From contig NZ_JAGHKO010000010.1 of assembly GCF_017742245.1 (NCBI RefSeq), positions 372,001 through 436,000 of the forward strand: 64,000 nucleotides of DNA, read 5' to 3'. Source of the stretch: Niastella soli. GTDB taxonomy: Bacteria > Bacteroidota > Bacteroidia > Chitinophagales > Chitinophagaceae. The notes beneath the pieces are model-generated. The model saw nothing but the letters and a program-made list of their open reading frames with translations, did no database searches and had not been told where the DNA came from. The position numbers and the translations under genes are program-made. This document shows, piece after piece, positions 27,137-36,708 of the stretch (positions are counted from its first letter, which is position 1; each line of letters starts with the position of its first letter).

Positions 27137-28027
27137 ATGCACGTAGATTACCTTCATCACCCCTTTGAGATAGTTTATAAAGAAACCGATGAGGTCCTGA
27201 AACCAGCTCACAAACACAACTTCTTTGAACTGGTTTATATCATTGATGGTACTGGCACCCATTGCATTAATAAAAACAAATTCGAGTACAGCAACGGTCA
27301 TTTGTTTTTATTGACACCGCAAGACATGCATAAAGTGACTGTCAAAACCACTACTAAATTTTTCCTGATCCGTTTTAACGATATCTACTTCAAATCACAA
27401 AACGAACAGGCCAATAGTCAGCAAAAAGAATGGATCAATAAACTGGAATACATCTTCCATAATACCACACATTCACCCGGCTGCATTTTGAAAGGGATGA
27501 GCGATCGGGTACTGGTAAAGGCACTGATAGAAGGATTGATAAAAGAACACATCAATAAAGAACCCTATCACCAGGAGATCATTAACCAGATAGTGAATAC
27601 GGTGCTCTCGATCGTAGCCCGCAATATATATATAAAGGCGCCCAAAAGAATGAAGCCTGAAGCAAATAATGATGACACTACTTTAAAGATCATTCATTAT
27701 GTACAGGCCAATATTTATAAACCTGAATTATTAAAGGCAGAACAGATTGCCAACTCCTTTCAGATATCCGTCAATTACCTCAGCGAATATTTTAAAAAGC
27801 ATACCGGCGAAACCTTACAAACCTATATCACCAACTATAAGTTAAGGTTGGTTGAAACAAGATTGCTGCACAGCGATATGCGTATTAACGAGATTGCCAA
27901 TGAACTGCATTTCACTGACGAAAGCCATTTGAACCGCATTTTCAAAAAATACAAAGGCATTAGCCCTACCGGATACCGCAAACAGGTAATGTTTGACAGA
28001 AAGATGGTAGTAGCGGCTACTGCTTAG
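27137..28027 (+). CDS. AraC family transcriptional regulator divergent from the efflux operon
   Basis: 296 aa from the ATG at 27137; an upstream TTG at 27110 overlaps the promoter box and is rejected. The N-terminal cupin-type sensor includes PAHKHNFFELVYIIDGTGTH. The C-terminal HTH pair (about 190-285) includes IANSFQISVNYLSEYFKKH and INEIANELHFTDESHLNRIF. The divergent arrangement suggests control of the RND operon, the MFS gene downstream, or both. Confidence 0.92.
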   Translation: MHVDYLHHPFEIVYKETDEVLKPAHKHNFFELVYIIDGTGTHCINKNKFEYSNGHLFLLTPQDMHKVTVKTTTKFFLIRFNDIYFKSQNEQANSQQKEWINKLEYIFHNTTHSPGCILKGMSDRVLVKALIEGLIKEHINKEPYHQEIINQIVNTVLSIVARNIYIKAPKRMKPEANNDDTTLKIIHYVQANIYKPELLKAEQIANSFQISVNYLSEYFKKHTGETLQTYITNYKLRLVETRLLHSDMRINEIANELHFTDESHLNRIFKKYKGISPTGYRKQVMFDRKMVVAATA

Positions 28028-28064
28028 TTTCGCGTTCAATGCTGCTGCATCATGGAACATGAAA

Positions 28065-28080
28065 CCCCGATACATCGGGG
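28065..28080. repeat. CCCCGATACATCGGGG palindrome
   Basis: A 6-bp perfect stem with a short loop in the gap between the AraC and MFS genes. It belongs to the dispersed CCCGA...TCGGG group also seen at 8230, 29403, 34957 and 57307. Confidence 0.6.
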
Positions 28081-28126
28081 CATATTAAAAAATTGACTGA
28101 ATAATTAATCTCGTTCTATACTTGTT

Positions 28127-29284
28127 ATGATTAGTGCTTCAACCAGCGATTCACCACGGAAGTCCCGTATTGCTACTGCTGTTTTCTTTTTTGTTTCGGG
28201 TTTTGGTTTTTCTTCCTGGGCCTCCCGCATTCCAACCATTCAACAGAATTTACATTTGAGTGAAGGAAAATTGGGCGCTGTATTGTTTGCGTTGCCTGCA
28301 GGTTTAATGTGCACCCTGCCGGTTACCGGATATTTGTTACGACGCTTCAGCAGCCGTTATATCATGTTTGCCGGTGCCGTGATGTTCAATATCATGTTAT
28401 GCCTCGTTGGCTTTACCCGCGAAACCTGGCAACTGGTGCTGGTGTTGTTCTTTTTTGGTTCTTCGCGCAACCTTTTCAATATTTCGGCCAATGCACAATC
28501 CATTGGCGTACAAAAATTATACGACCGCTCCATCATTGCCACCTTTCATGGCATTTGGAGTGTGGCCGGTTTTGCAGCCGCCGCCATTGGATCATTGCTT
28601 GTTTCTTTCAGCATTGACCCCTCCTGGCATTTCCTGTCTGTTTGTATTTTACTGACCACACTTTGTATTATCTTCTTCAAGGACAGCGTGCACCAGCAAC
28701 CGCAACCACACGAGCGGTTACAAAAAACAAAATTCAGAATGCCCGATAAAGCCCTGTTAAAACTGGGTTTCATGTGTTTTGCCGCCATGGCCTGCGAAGG
28801 TACCATGTACGACTGGAGCGCTATTTATCTGAAGAAAGCGGTACATACTTCCAAAGAATTAGCTACTGCGGGATATGCATTTTATATGGTGGCCGTAACA
28901 TTGGGACGGTTTTCGGGCGATAAGCTGGCAAACAATTTCGGAGTAAAAGCCGTATTGAAATATAGTGGACTGCTTATCTTAAGCGGTTTGTTGCTGGCGG
29001 CTATTTGTCCATATATTATTACCACCGGTCTGGGCTTTATGATGGCAGGTTTTGGCTTATCGTGTGTAGTGCCCATGGTATTTAGTATGGCGGGTAAAGT
29101 AAAACATATGAGTGGCGGACCGGCGATCGCAGGTGTTTCCACCATTGGATATTTTGGCTTTTTAATTGTGCCGCCAATGGTTGGGTTTATTGCAGAAGCA
29201 TTTAATCTTCGCTGGTCAATAGCCATCATTGCCTTACTGGGCATTTTGATCACCTGGCTGGTTAGTCAAATGAAAGAGGAGTAA
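28127..29284 (+). CDS. MFS transporter (YbjJ-like)
   Basis: 385 aa with about 12 predicted membrane helices. The first helix region FFFVSGFGFSSWASRIPTIQ and the following LGAVLFALPAGLM match the YbjJ-type MFS subgroup; the central loop lies at about 190-210. It probably moves a small solute or drug by proton coupling. Located 99 bp after the AraC gene on the same strand. The substrate cannot be read from sequence. Confidence 0.9.
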   Translation: MISASTSDSPRKSRIATAVFFFVSGFGFSSWASRIPTIQQNLHLSEGKLGAVLFALPAGLMCTLPVTGYLLRRFSSRYIMFAGAVMFNIMLCLVGFTRETWQLVLVLFFFGSSRNLFNISANAQSIGVQKLYDRSIIATFHGIWSVAGFAAAAIGSLLVSFSIDPSWHFLSVCILLTTLCIIFFKDSVHQQPQPHERLQKTKFRMPDKALLKLGFMCFAAMACEGTMYDWSAIYLKKAVHTSKELATAGYAFYMVAVTLGRFSGDKLANNFGVKAVLKYSGLLILSGLLLAAICPYIITTGLGFMMAGFGLSCVVPMVFSMAGKVKHMSGGPAIAGVSTIGYFGFLIVPPMVGFIAEAFNLRWSIAIIALLGILITWLVSQMKEE

Positions 29285-29495
29285 GTTGACAGAGTTGAAT
29301 TAGTTGATAGGGTTGATAAAGGCAATGGGCAATCTCCGACTAATAGCTATACTCGATTCTGATAGGCTACCTGAATTGTAGGCTTTGCCGTTTCACAGCC
29401 TGTTCCGACTTGTCGGGATTTCACGTTTCACGATAAGTGAGGCTCAAATTTCGTGAGTCCAAAACTGCCGATTGCCGATTGAGGATTGCCGATAA
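29285..29495. repeat. Repeat mosaic after the MFS gene
   Basis: The order is GTTGAATTA/GTTGATAGG 9-mers (29284-29318), GGGCAAT units (29321-29333), the shared linker tccgactaatagctatactcg (29335-29355), the TTCCGACTTGTCGGGA palindrome (29403-29418), and then a CCGATTG/CGATTGA heptamer run (29466-29494). Confidence 0.8.
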
Positions 29496-29497
29496 AA

Positions 29498-29555
29498 AGA
29501 ACAAGGAACATGAAAGTGGGGTAACCCCGCACTTCCTGTTCCTTGTTTGGTTTTT
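29498..29555. terminator. Bidirectional terminator between convergent MFS and chitinase genes
   Basis: AACAAGGAACATGAAAGTGG pairs with CCGCACTTCCTGTTCCTTGTT around the loop gtaac, giving a stem of about 20 bp with one or two mismatches. A T-run follows on the plus strand and an A-rich flank precedes it. The position between convergent genes fits. Confidence 0.75.
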
Positions 29556-29637
29556 CCAATAACCTGTGCTCCGAAGAGATCCGGAATGTAAACTCCTCAT
29601 TCCGTACTGATCAATTTATCTTTCTTCAGTTGTCATC

Positions 29638-32600
29638 CTATTGTTTCACCAACCGGGTCAAGCTCACATTACCGGTTTTCTTGTTGGTGATGCGAACGAT
29701 CCAGATACCTTGCGTCAGTTTACCGGTTTGAATAGTGATACTATTCACCCCAGTCACTGATGCGGTATAGGACTGACTGCTCACTGCATTTCCACTGCTT
29801 ATATTCTGAACTTCAACAACCAGTTGGTCGCCAGCTTCAGCATATTTCAGCACCTGAGCAGAGCTACCAGTAAGCGGGTTAGGCACTACAGAAGCGCCGC
29901 CTGCAGTACTTGCCATATTGGTTGCCGTAGTAACTCTTGTAGTTGCAGAGCAGGCACCTAATGGTTTCCACCACCAGTCAGCTGTACCCGGTGTAACATT
30001 GTACAGGGCATCAGACAGGCTTTCGTACAGGTTGCCATTATAGGTTACTTTGTCGCCTTTGTTATAGATCTTTGGATAAGGCTGGTACTCGGCTACACCG
30101 GCACAATTACCAGAACCACCGCCACCGATGCTCACAACAATAGTTGCAGAAGCTGAAGTGGTTGCATTTCCACTGTTATCAGTTGCTTTTGCAGTAATAA
30201 CATAAGTGCCATTGGTTACGTTGGTCCAGGTATAGCTATATGGAGCTGCAGTGGCTTCTCCCAGTTTGGTAGCGCCGTTGAAGAATTCCACTTTGCTTAC
30301 TGTACCATCCGCATCGCTGGCAGTTGCGGCTATAGCCACTGTTGCAGGAGCCGTAAAAGTAGCACCAGAAGCAGGTGAGGTAAGGGTAACAACAGGGGCA
30401 TTGTTGCTGCCGCCGCCGTTACAATCACTGATATATTTCCACACCATGCCATCGCCCAGATGCGTATCAGGTTGTTCGTTTTGTGTCCACCATTTTGCTT
30501 CATACACTTTACCATTGTACACAACCTGTTTGCCACTTGTGTATACATCGGTAGCCGTCCAGGCCGGGATACCATTACAACCACCACCAGTAACTGTACC
30601 AACAGTAACAGAAACAACACCAGAAGTGGTTACAGCACCTTTATTATCAGTTGCACGGGCAGTCAGTGAATAGGTACCGTTAGCCACATTGCTCCAGGTA
30701 TAGCTGTATGGAGCTGAAGTTGCTTCACCCAGTTTAGTACCGCCATTAAAGAATTCCACTTTGGTAACAGAACCATCGTTATCGCTGGCTGATGCAGTGA
30801 TAGCAATAGTAGCTGGCGCAGTAAAGTTAGCACCGGAAGCAGGTGAAGTAATGCTCACCACAGGGGCATTGTTACCACCACCTGTATTGCCAAAGAAGTA
30901 GTCATAGTAGTTAGTGGCAAATTCATCACCATTCGCTTTATCCCAGTTAACAGACCAGGTCATGATACCTCTTAAACCAGGATAACCGCCGCTTGATTTT
31001 CTCATTACATAACCGCCACCGAATGAAGTTCCTTTGGTGAGGTAATCCAACGCTTTCTTCACATTCGCCGGGGTGGTGTAACCTGAACCAGCTGCAGAAG
31101 TTTGAGCAGGTAAACCAAAGGCTACCTGGTCTTCACGCAAGGCAGGGAAAGTTTGGTTGGTACCTGCAACAGTGAAACCACTCAACAGCATTTCTGTCAT
31201 AGCCACAATGAAATCTGCTGTGCCTGAAGAGTAGTTTTTATTATCCATACCCGTCATTGGACCGGTATTGTACAATTGCGGATGGATGAACTGTAACTCA
31301 TTGCGCAAGCCATAGATCAATGGCAGATAAGCACCCACCAATGGAGAATAGGTAGAAGCATACGCTGCCTGAACATAATAAGTCTCTGGCGCCATGGTCA
31401 GCCAGCAATCTTTACCCAGGCCTTTGCGGTAATTGATCACCTCTTTAATACCAGCGATCAGGTTCACCACTTTAGGCGTAGTAGGATTCATGAAGTTATT
31501 ATCACCACTGTTAAGTACCAGGTTAGAACCACCTTCTAGGTCAATATCAAAACCATCAAAGTTATACTGGTCCATCAACGACTTCATTGAATTAACAAAT
31601 GAAGTTTTATTGGCAGCGGTATTCAGTTGCAGGATACCGTTCTCACCCCCCAGTGATAACAGTACTTTTCTGCCCTGAGATTGCAGCGTAGCAATATCCG
31701 CTTTGAAATCAGCAACAGTAGTTCCTTCTGGAGTGAAGGTTACTGTAGACTGATCGCCTGAGGTAACGCCAAAGGCAATTTGAATTACGTTGTATTTAGG
31801 ATTCACATCGCGCAAACGGATGTAAGGCGGCGTTCCTGAGGTAGTACCCCAGTTATGCCAGTAACCCACGATCACTTTGCTGGTGTTACCACCTGTATTG
31901 GTATTTACAGTTAAAGTTACAGGAGAGGAAGTAGTAGAAGCGCCGCTGTTATCGGTAGCTTTTGCAGTGACCGAATAAGTGCCGGCTCCTACACTACTCC
32001 AGGTAACAGTATAAGGAGCAGTAGTTGCAGAACCGAGGCTGGTTGCACCATTAAAGAACTCTACTTTTGAAACGGTGCCATCGGCATCAGCTGCACTGGC
32101 AGTTAATGTAATGCTGGCCGGTGCAGTAAAGCTGCTGCCGCTGGTTGGCGCTGTAATTGATACCGTAGGTGCGTTGTTACCAGTAGAACCATTTACTTTT
32201 ACTGTAATGGCTGTAGAAGTAGTAGTAGCACCAGTGTTATCAGTAGCAATAGCAGTGACGGTATAAGTACCGGCTGCCACATTGCTCCAGTTAACAGTAT
32301 AGGGTGAAGCCGTTGCAGAACCGAGGCTGGTTGCACCATTAAAGAACTCAACCTTTGAAATGCTGCCATCCGCATCGGCTGCATTGGCCGTCAACGCAAT
32401 GTTGGCAGGCGCAGTGAAAGTAGCGTTGTTGGCAGGAGAAGCAATGGAAACAGTTGGCAATTGGTTGCCTGTGCTGCCACTGGCAAATACCTGGTTGATC
32501 TTGTTTACCAGTTTTGATTTGGTATTAGGACAGAAGATCAGTTTGGTACCTGAAGTACTGCTGGTCATGTCGGTCATGTCACCAAACACCTGCCATACAA

Positions 32601-34008
32601 TAACTCCAGCGAGCCCCTGATCCTTTATGTATTGTGCTTTTGCCTCGATGGAACGCTCGTTATCATAGCTCAGGAAATAGTTTCCTTTTACTTTATAAGG
32701 CACTTTTGCATTGTCATCCCAGTATTCAGTCCAGCCAGATCCGCTACCAGTTGCCTGCAAAATATAACTGTAAGGAGGAGTTCCATCCCACAGGTCTCTT
32801 TGCCAGTTGGTAAAGTCGGCGCAGGTTTGAATAGGACCATCGGGCTGAACGGTTTCCTGACGTTTGGTGGTAGCAGCGTTCACCGCACCAGTACTGCTGC
32901 AAATAACGCCTCTTCCATAGAAAGGAGCTCCTAAAGTAACCTTGCTCAGGTTAACACCCAGGCTTTTTAATCCTCTTACGGTCCCATCCAACGAAAAACC
33001 CTGATACTCCATACCAGGATAATCATACAAAGGCGCATTGTGACCAGCCTTGTTGCTCCAACCACCATTATAATCATACGTCATCATGTCCATATAGTTG
33101 AGCACGGCATTCAGACGGGTCCAGTTAAAACCACCCAGCTTTGCAGGTGAAGCGGCGAAACAGGCAGTGATCAATTTGCTGCTGCCAATAGCTGCACGAA
33201 CTTCTTCAGCCAGCGTAGCAAAGTTGTTGTAATCAGCAGCGCTATAATGTTCGATGTTCATACCAGGATCGTTAGGATATTCCCAGTCGAAATCGATACC
33301 ATCAAAACCCATCGCGATCAGGTCTTTACAATTGGCTACGAATTTGGCACGTTTAGCAGCATCGGCAGCTACTTCAGGATAGTGCTTACACATACTCCAG
33401 CCACCAATAGAGGCATTTACTTTCACCCCTTTTGAATGTGCCAGTTCTAACAAACCGGGTTGACCGCCTTGTTTATGTATGGCCAAAGGAAAAGAACCGG
33501 TTTTACCGGTATTCACATTTTTCCAGCCGGCGCCTTCATTGCGATAGCCCTGGTTGTAAGCATAGCTTCCATCAGAAATGTAATACAGGGTCTCCAGTTC
33601 ACCATACAGCAGGAACAGGTCCCAGCTGCTGTAAATATCTTCGTTCAACAAGGCAGCAGGCTCCTGAACGGCGCCCACCTGATAAATGTTCTTGTTGCGA
33701 AAATCACCACTGTGCAATGAACCATCCTTGGCTACGCCAAAAAAGGAAAAGTTCAAAATGGTGTATTGGGAATAATCCACGTTCAAATGGTTATAACCAC
33801 CTTTTGGCACCAGGTTCGCCACATCTTTCCAGGCATCCCATTGTGTAATATAACCAATCACCTGTTTGGTGTGTTGTGCCGTAGTGGCCGGCACTGAAGG
33901 ACTTACCTGCGCGCGCGCAGTAGAAAAAAAACATAGCAAAATAGCCAGTTGAACATACTGCAAACTTCGCCAATGGCGCCATTTGCTCAGGGTAGACAAC
34001 GCTTTCAT
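29638..34008 (-). CDS. Multimodular chitinase: GH18 - 2 Ig - GH18 - Ig - CBM5/12 - Ig - CBM5/12-like - T9SS domain
   Basis: 1456 aa with a signal peptide (about 1-34). The first GH18 domain (about 48-505) has DGIDFDWEYP with catalytic E243. Two Ig-like modules follow at about 517-605 and 613-702. The second GH18 domain (about 711-1040) has DGFDIDLEG with catalytic E825. Further parts are Ig (1047-1137), CBM5/12 (1144-1197, WTATDVYTSGKQVVYNGKVY), Ig (1203-1293), a second CBM5/12-like module (1301-1353) and a T9SS C-terminal domain (about 1373-1456). The layout recalls Flavobacterium johnsoniae ChiA, which combines two GH18 domains in one secreted protein. Both DxxDxDxE motifs are intact, so both domains should cut chitin. 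Confidence 0.95.
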   Translation of the reverse strand: MKALSTLSKWRHWRSLQYVQLAILLCFFSTARAQVSPSVPATTAQHTKQVIGYITQWDAWKDVANLVPKGGYNHLNVDYSQYTILNFSFFGVAKDGSLHSGDFRNKNIYQVGAVQEPAALLNEDIYSSWDLFLLYGELETLYYISDGSYAYNQGYRNEGAGWKNVNTGKTGSFPLAIHKQGGQPGLLELAHSKGVKVNASIGGWSMCKHYPEVAADAAKRAKFVANCKDLIAMGFDGIDFDWEYPNDPGMNIEHYSAADYNNFATLAEEVRAAIGSSKLITACFAASPAKLGGFNWTRLNAVLNYMDMMTYDYNGGWSNKAGHNAPLYDYPGMEYQGFSLDGTVRGLKSLGVNLSKVTLGAPFYGRGVICSSTGAVNAATTKRQETVQPDGPIQTCADFTNWQRDLWDGTPPYSYILQATGSGSGWTEYWDDNAKVPYKVKGNYFLSYDNERSIEAKAQYIKDQGLAGVIVWQVFGDMTDMTSSTSGTKLIFCPNTKSKLVNKINQVFASGSTGNQLPTVSIASPANNATFTAPANIALTANAADADGSISKVEFFNGATSLGSATASPYTVNWSNVAAGTYTVTAIATDNTGATTTSTAITVKVNGSTGNNAPTVSITAPTSGSSFTAPASITLTASAADADGTVSKVEFFNGATSLGSATTAPYTVTWSSVGAGTYSVTAKATDNSGASTTSSPVTLTVNTNTGGNTSKVIVGYWHNWGTTSGTPPYIRLRDVNPKYNVIQIAFGVTSGDQSTVTFTPEGTTVADFKADIATLQSQGRKVLLSLGGENGILQLNTAANKTSFVNSMKSLMDQYNFDGFDIDLEGGSNLVLNSGDNNFMNPTTPKVVNLIAGIKEVINYRKGLGKDCWLTMAPETYYVQAAYASTYSPLVGAYLPLIYGLRNELQFIHPQLYNTGPMTGMDNKNYSSGTADFIVAMTEMLLSGFTVAGTNQTFPALREDQVAFGLPAQTSAAGSGYTTPANVKKALDYLTKGTSFGGGYVMRKSSGGYPGLRGIMTWSVNWDKANGDEFATNYYDYFFGNTGGGNNAPVVSITSPASGANFTAPATIAITASASDNDGSVTKVEFFNGGTKLGEATSAPYSYTWSNVANGTYSLTARATDNKGAVTTSGVVSVTVGTVTGGGCNGIPAWTATDVYTSGKQVVYNGKVYEAKWWTQNEQPDTHLGDGMVWKYISDCNGGGSNNAPVVTLTSPASGATFTAPATVAIAATASDADGTVSKVEFFNGATKLGEATAAPYSYTWTNVTNGTYVITAKATDNSGNATTSASATIVVSIGGGGSGNCAGVAEYQPYPKIYNKGDKVTYNGNLYESLSDALYNVTPGTADWWWKPLGACSATTRVTTATNMASTAGGASVVPNPLTGSSAQVLKYAEAGDQLVVEVQNISSGNAVSSQSYTASVTGVNSITIQTGKLTQGIWIVRITNKKTGNVSLTRLVKQ
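30130..32460 (-). repeat. Four repeated Ig-like modules within the large chitinase
   Basis: Units lie at about 32194-32460, 31903-32172, 30598-30870 and 30130-30402. Each encodes about 90 aa with the pattern APxVSITSPxxGxxFTAP, KVEFFNG and a closing ATDNxG. A fifth relative is in the neighbouring metalloprotease (40621-40880). They act as spacers between catalytic and binding domains. Confidence 0.85.
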
Positions 34009-35217
34009 ACTGTAAGGCTTTTTTTAGATTAACAATACATACTATAATTAGAAAAAATTAAAATCAGTTAATGCAAAGCAATGACCGAACCTTCAACGGG
34101 GAAGATTGAACGCAAATAACGAAACATACAAAAACACAACGCATTCGCTTGCGTAACAAACGTTAGACATAAAGGGAAAACAAAGGAATTGATAATGAAT
34201 GCAAACACGCATAAAACTCAGCCTATTGCGCCCGGGAAGTATTGGCAAAGCAAGGCCTGTAGTTAAGCAACAACCCTAAAGACAAAGCACTTTTATCTGT
34301 GCATTAAGCTTTAGGCGTTCAGCTTTAAGCGTTCCGCATTATGAAGAAGGTATTTTGTAACTGCAGTAATATTATTGTAGAAGCAGCTGCAAAGTAAAAA
34401 CTGTTTAAAACACTTTAACTATGAAAGCAGCTTTATTTTTTTCCACATTATATATCTACGTTATACATAGACTGATAATCATATCAGAACACATATACAT
34501 CTATATAAACAATTTATTATCCCGGATTCTTAAGATTTAAGTTAACTATATTGTTATAGAAGGGTCATTGCTAACCTAACACCTTATCCTTTACCTTGTC
34601 CTGACCCGGTGCTGGATTTAACGAGTAATTTTACTCTTTTTCATCACCTTTATAAGTTTGCCTTTGAAAATTTATAAACGTTTTAGCCATTTGAATTAAT
34701 TGGAGTGATTTTTGCCTTCACCTTCTTTGTAGAAATCACTTGTTCGTAAGTAGTAATAATGTTGTAGCAGCACATCCCTTAGCACTAAAGTGGGTAGATC
34801 ACCTGCTTCCCTTGTACTGTATAGAATAGCCATAATTTTTTCCCCTTCCATATTTGTTATCAGCCACACGCGACGTGCGGTTGCGTAAGGACTTTGACTT
34901 GTTCCAGGTTGCAGGATACAGGTTACAGGCTTCATATTTCATGACGCCAGTTACCTCCCGATAACTATCGGGCTCAGTATCCGGTTACCTGTTACAGGCG
35001 CTATGTTATGTCTATGCGTTCCGAAGTTTGACGCTATGGGAGCCGAAGAACGAAGGCGAATCGCCGATTGACGATTAATGATTGAAGACTACCGACTGCC
35101 GATTGACGATTGACGATTGCCGACTCGTCCACCGAAGCCTTGGCGTAGGTGGATTCATGATTCACGATCTAAGATTGCTTAATATTTAAAAATTTAAAAA
35201 CCTCAAAGCTATTGACT
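34009..35217. other. 1.2-kb region between divergent chitinase and glucanase genes
   Basis: The first 550 bp are AT-rich and presumably hold promoters; no confident -33/-7 pair was found. A short minus-strand reading frame lies at 34696-34851. A CCTGTAA-type heptamer array (34905-34931), a CCCGATA-AC-TATCGGG palindrome (34957-34972) and CGATTGA/CGATTGC heptamers (35061-35126) follow. A ccgaagccttggcgtaggtg segment (35131-35150) is related to 4451-4470. Confidence 0.6.
34696..34851 (-). CDS. Possible small protein of unknown function
   Basis: 51 codons from an ATG at 34851 (MEGEKIMAILYSTREAGDLP, then TLVLRDVLLQHYYYLRTSDF). The frame stays open upstream to an ATG at 34935, but that part is made of a CCTGTAA-type heptamer array and is unlikely to be coding. 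The residue composition looks protein-like. I recognise no family, and it may be spurious. Confidence 0.25.
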   Translation of the reverse strand: MEGEKIMAILYSTREAGDLPTLVLRDVLLQHYYYLRTSDFYKEGEGKNHSN

Positions 35218-36672
35218 ATGAAAAAGTTTTTACCTACCTGTTTATTATTGGGTGCATTAACAACGTTTCAAAAAAGCGCACAGGCCCAGAACTGGCAGCT
35301 TGTGTGGCAGGATGAATTTACCAACAGCATCAGTGCTGATTGGGTTTTTGAAACCGGTAACGGCAGCGGCGGCTGGGGCAACAATGAGCTGGAATACTAC
35401 CGCCGGGAGAATGCCACTATTGAAAACGGACAACTGGTGATCACTGCCAAACGCGAATCATTTGGCGGTTTTAACTATACTTCAGCCCGCATGAAAACTG
35501 CCGGTAAGAAGTCATGGAAATACGGCAAAATGGTAGCCCGTATCAAGATGCCGGCGTTTTCAGGGATCTGGCCTGCCTTCTGGATGTTAGGCGATAATAT
35601 TAATAGCGGCGCGGGCTGGCCTGCCTGTGGCGAGATCGATATCATGGAACACATCAATGCCGAGAACAGAACATATGGTACACCACACTGGCTGGATAAC
35701 AATAACCAATATGCTTCTTATGGCGGCAACACAGCCTGCACCGTAACTGACTATCATGATTATAGTATTGAGTGGGATGCCAATTACATCCGTTGGTTCC
35801 TCGATGGTGTTAAATATCATGAAATGTACATTGGTGGCGGCATCAACGGAACCAGTGAGTTCCATGCCAATCAATTTCTTTTGTTGAATATGGCTGTTGG
35901 TGGCAACTGGCCCGGCTTCAACATCGACTTAAATGGTTTCCCTGCAAAAATGTATGTTGATTATGTAAGAGTGTACCAGGATGCCGGTGGTAATCCAAAC
36001 CCTCCTACCAGCACAACTATACAGGCAGAAAGCTATAGCAACATGTCAGGCGTGCAACTGGAAGCAACTACCGATGCAGGTGGTGGCCAAAACGTAGGTT
36101 GGATCGATGCCAACGACTGGATGGCTTACTCTCCGCTCGTATTCCCCACTACCGGCAACTACCAGATTGAATACCGTGTAGCGAGCCTGAATGGCGGTGG
36201 CCGTTTGTCAGCTGATCTGAACGCCGGTTCTATTGTACTGGGCCAACTGGACGTACCTAGTACTGGTGGCTGGCAAAACTGGACAACCATTTCACATACT
36301 GTATATGTTAATGCCGGCACGTATACCCCTGGTATTTTTGCCGTTGCCGGTGGTTGGAACCTGAACTGGATCCGCATCACCCCATTAAGCGGTGCAAGAC
36401 AGACAACCGTGGCAAATACCCCAGCAGAAACTGCTGTACAATCAGGTAAATCCTTCACTATTTATCCCAATCCGGTTAAACATCAATTGAACATCACCAG
36501 CAGCGAATCATTGTCGGGCGGTCTCGTTCGCATCTTTGATCTCAGCGGCAAACAGGTTATGACGGCAAGACCCGCCACTAATCACCTCGATGTTTCTGCA
36601 CTGGCGCCAGGTGTGTATACCCTGGTATTCACCAAAAACCAAACAAGGATCACCAAAGAGTTTGTGAAATAA
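35218..36672 (+). CDS. GH16 beta-glucanase (laminarinase-like) with CBM6 and T9SS domain
   Basis: 484 aa from the ATG at 35218 (a TTG six bases upstream is rejected). The signal peptide is about 1-23. The GH16 domain (about 25-255) has GEIDIMEH at 138-145, with E139 as nucleophile and E144 as acid/base. CBM6 spans about 266-388, and a T9SS type A sorting domain about 411-484 (YPNPVKHQLNI...). It should hydrolyse beta-1,3 or mixed-linked glucans outside the cell. The CBM6 is nearly the same protein as that of the next gene. Located 36 bp before the GH18 gene, so the two are probably co-transcribed. Confidence 0.94.
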   Translation: MKKFLPTCLLLGALTTFQKSAQAQNWQLVWQDEFTNSISADWVFETGNGSGGWGNNELEYYRRENATIENGQLVITAKRESFGGFNYTSARMKTAGKKSWKYGKMVARIKMPAFSGIWPAFWMLGDNINSGAGWPACGEIDIMEHINAENRTYGTPHWLDNNNQYASYGGNTACTVTDYHDYSIEWDANYIRWFLDGVKYHEMYIGGGINGTSEFHANQFLLLNMAVGGNWPGFNIDLNGFPAKMYVDYVRVYQDAGGNPNPPTSTTIQAESYSNMSGVQLEATTDAGGGQNVGWIDANDWMAYSPLVFPTTGNYQIEYRVASLNGGGRLSADLNAGSIVLGQLDVPSTGGWQNWTTISHTVYVNAGTYTPGIFAVAGGWNLNWIRITPLSGARQTTVANTPAETAVQSGKSFTIYPNPVKHQLNITSSESLSGGLVRIFDLSGKQVMTARPATNHLDVSALAPGVYTLVFTKNQTRITKEFVK

Positions 36673-36708
36673 ACACGTCCGAACCTGTAAAATCAAAAAT
36701 CTAAAATC

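Noticed and set aside
28093-28124. TTG-N21-TATACTTG promoter-like match before the MFS gene
   Set aside because: It would put the transcription start at or inside the first codons, and the -7 box has a mismatch. Too weak to list.
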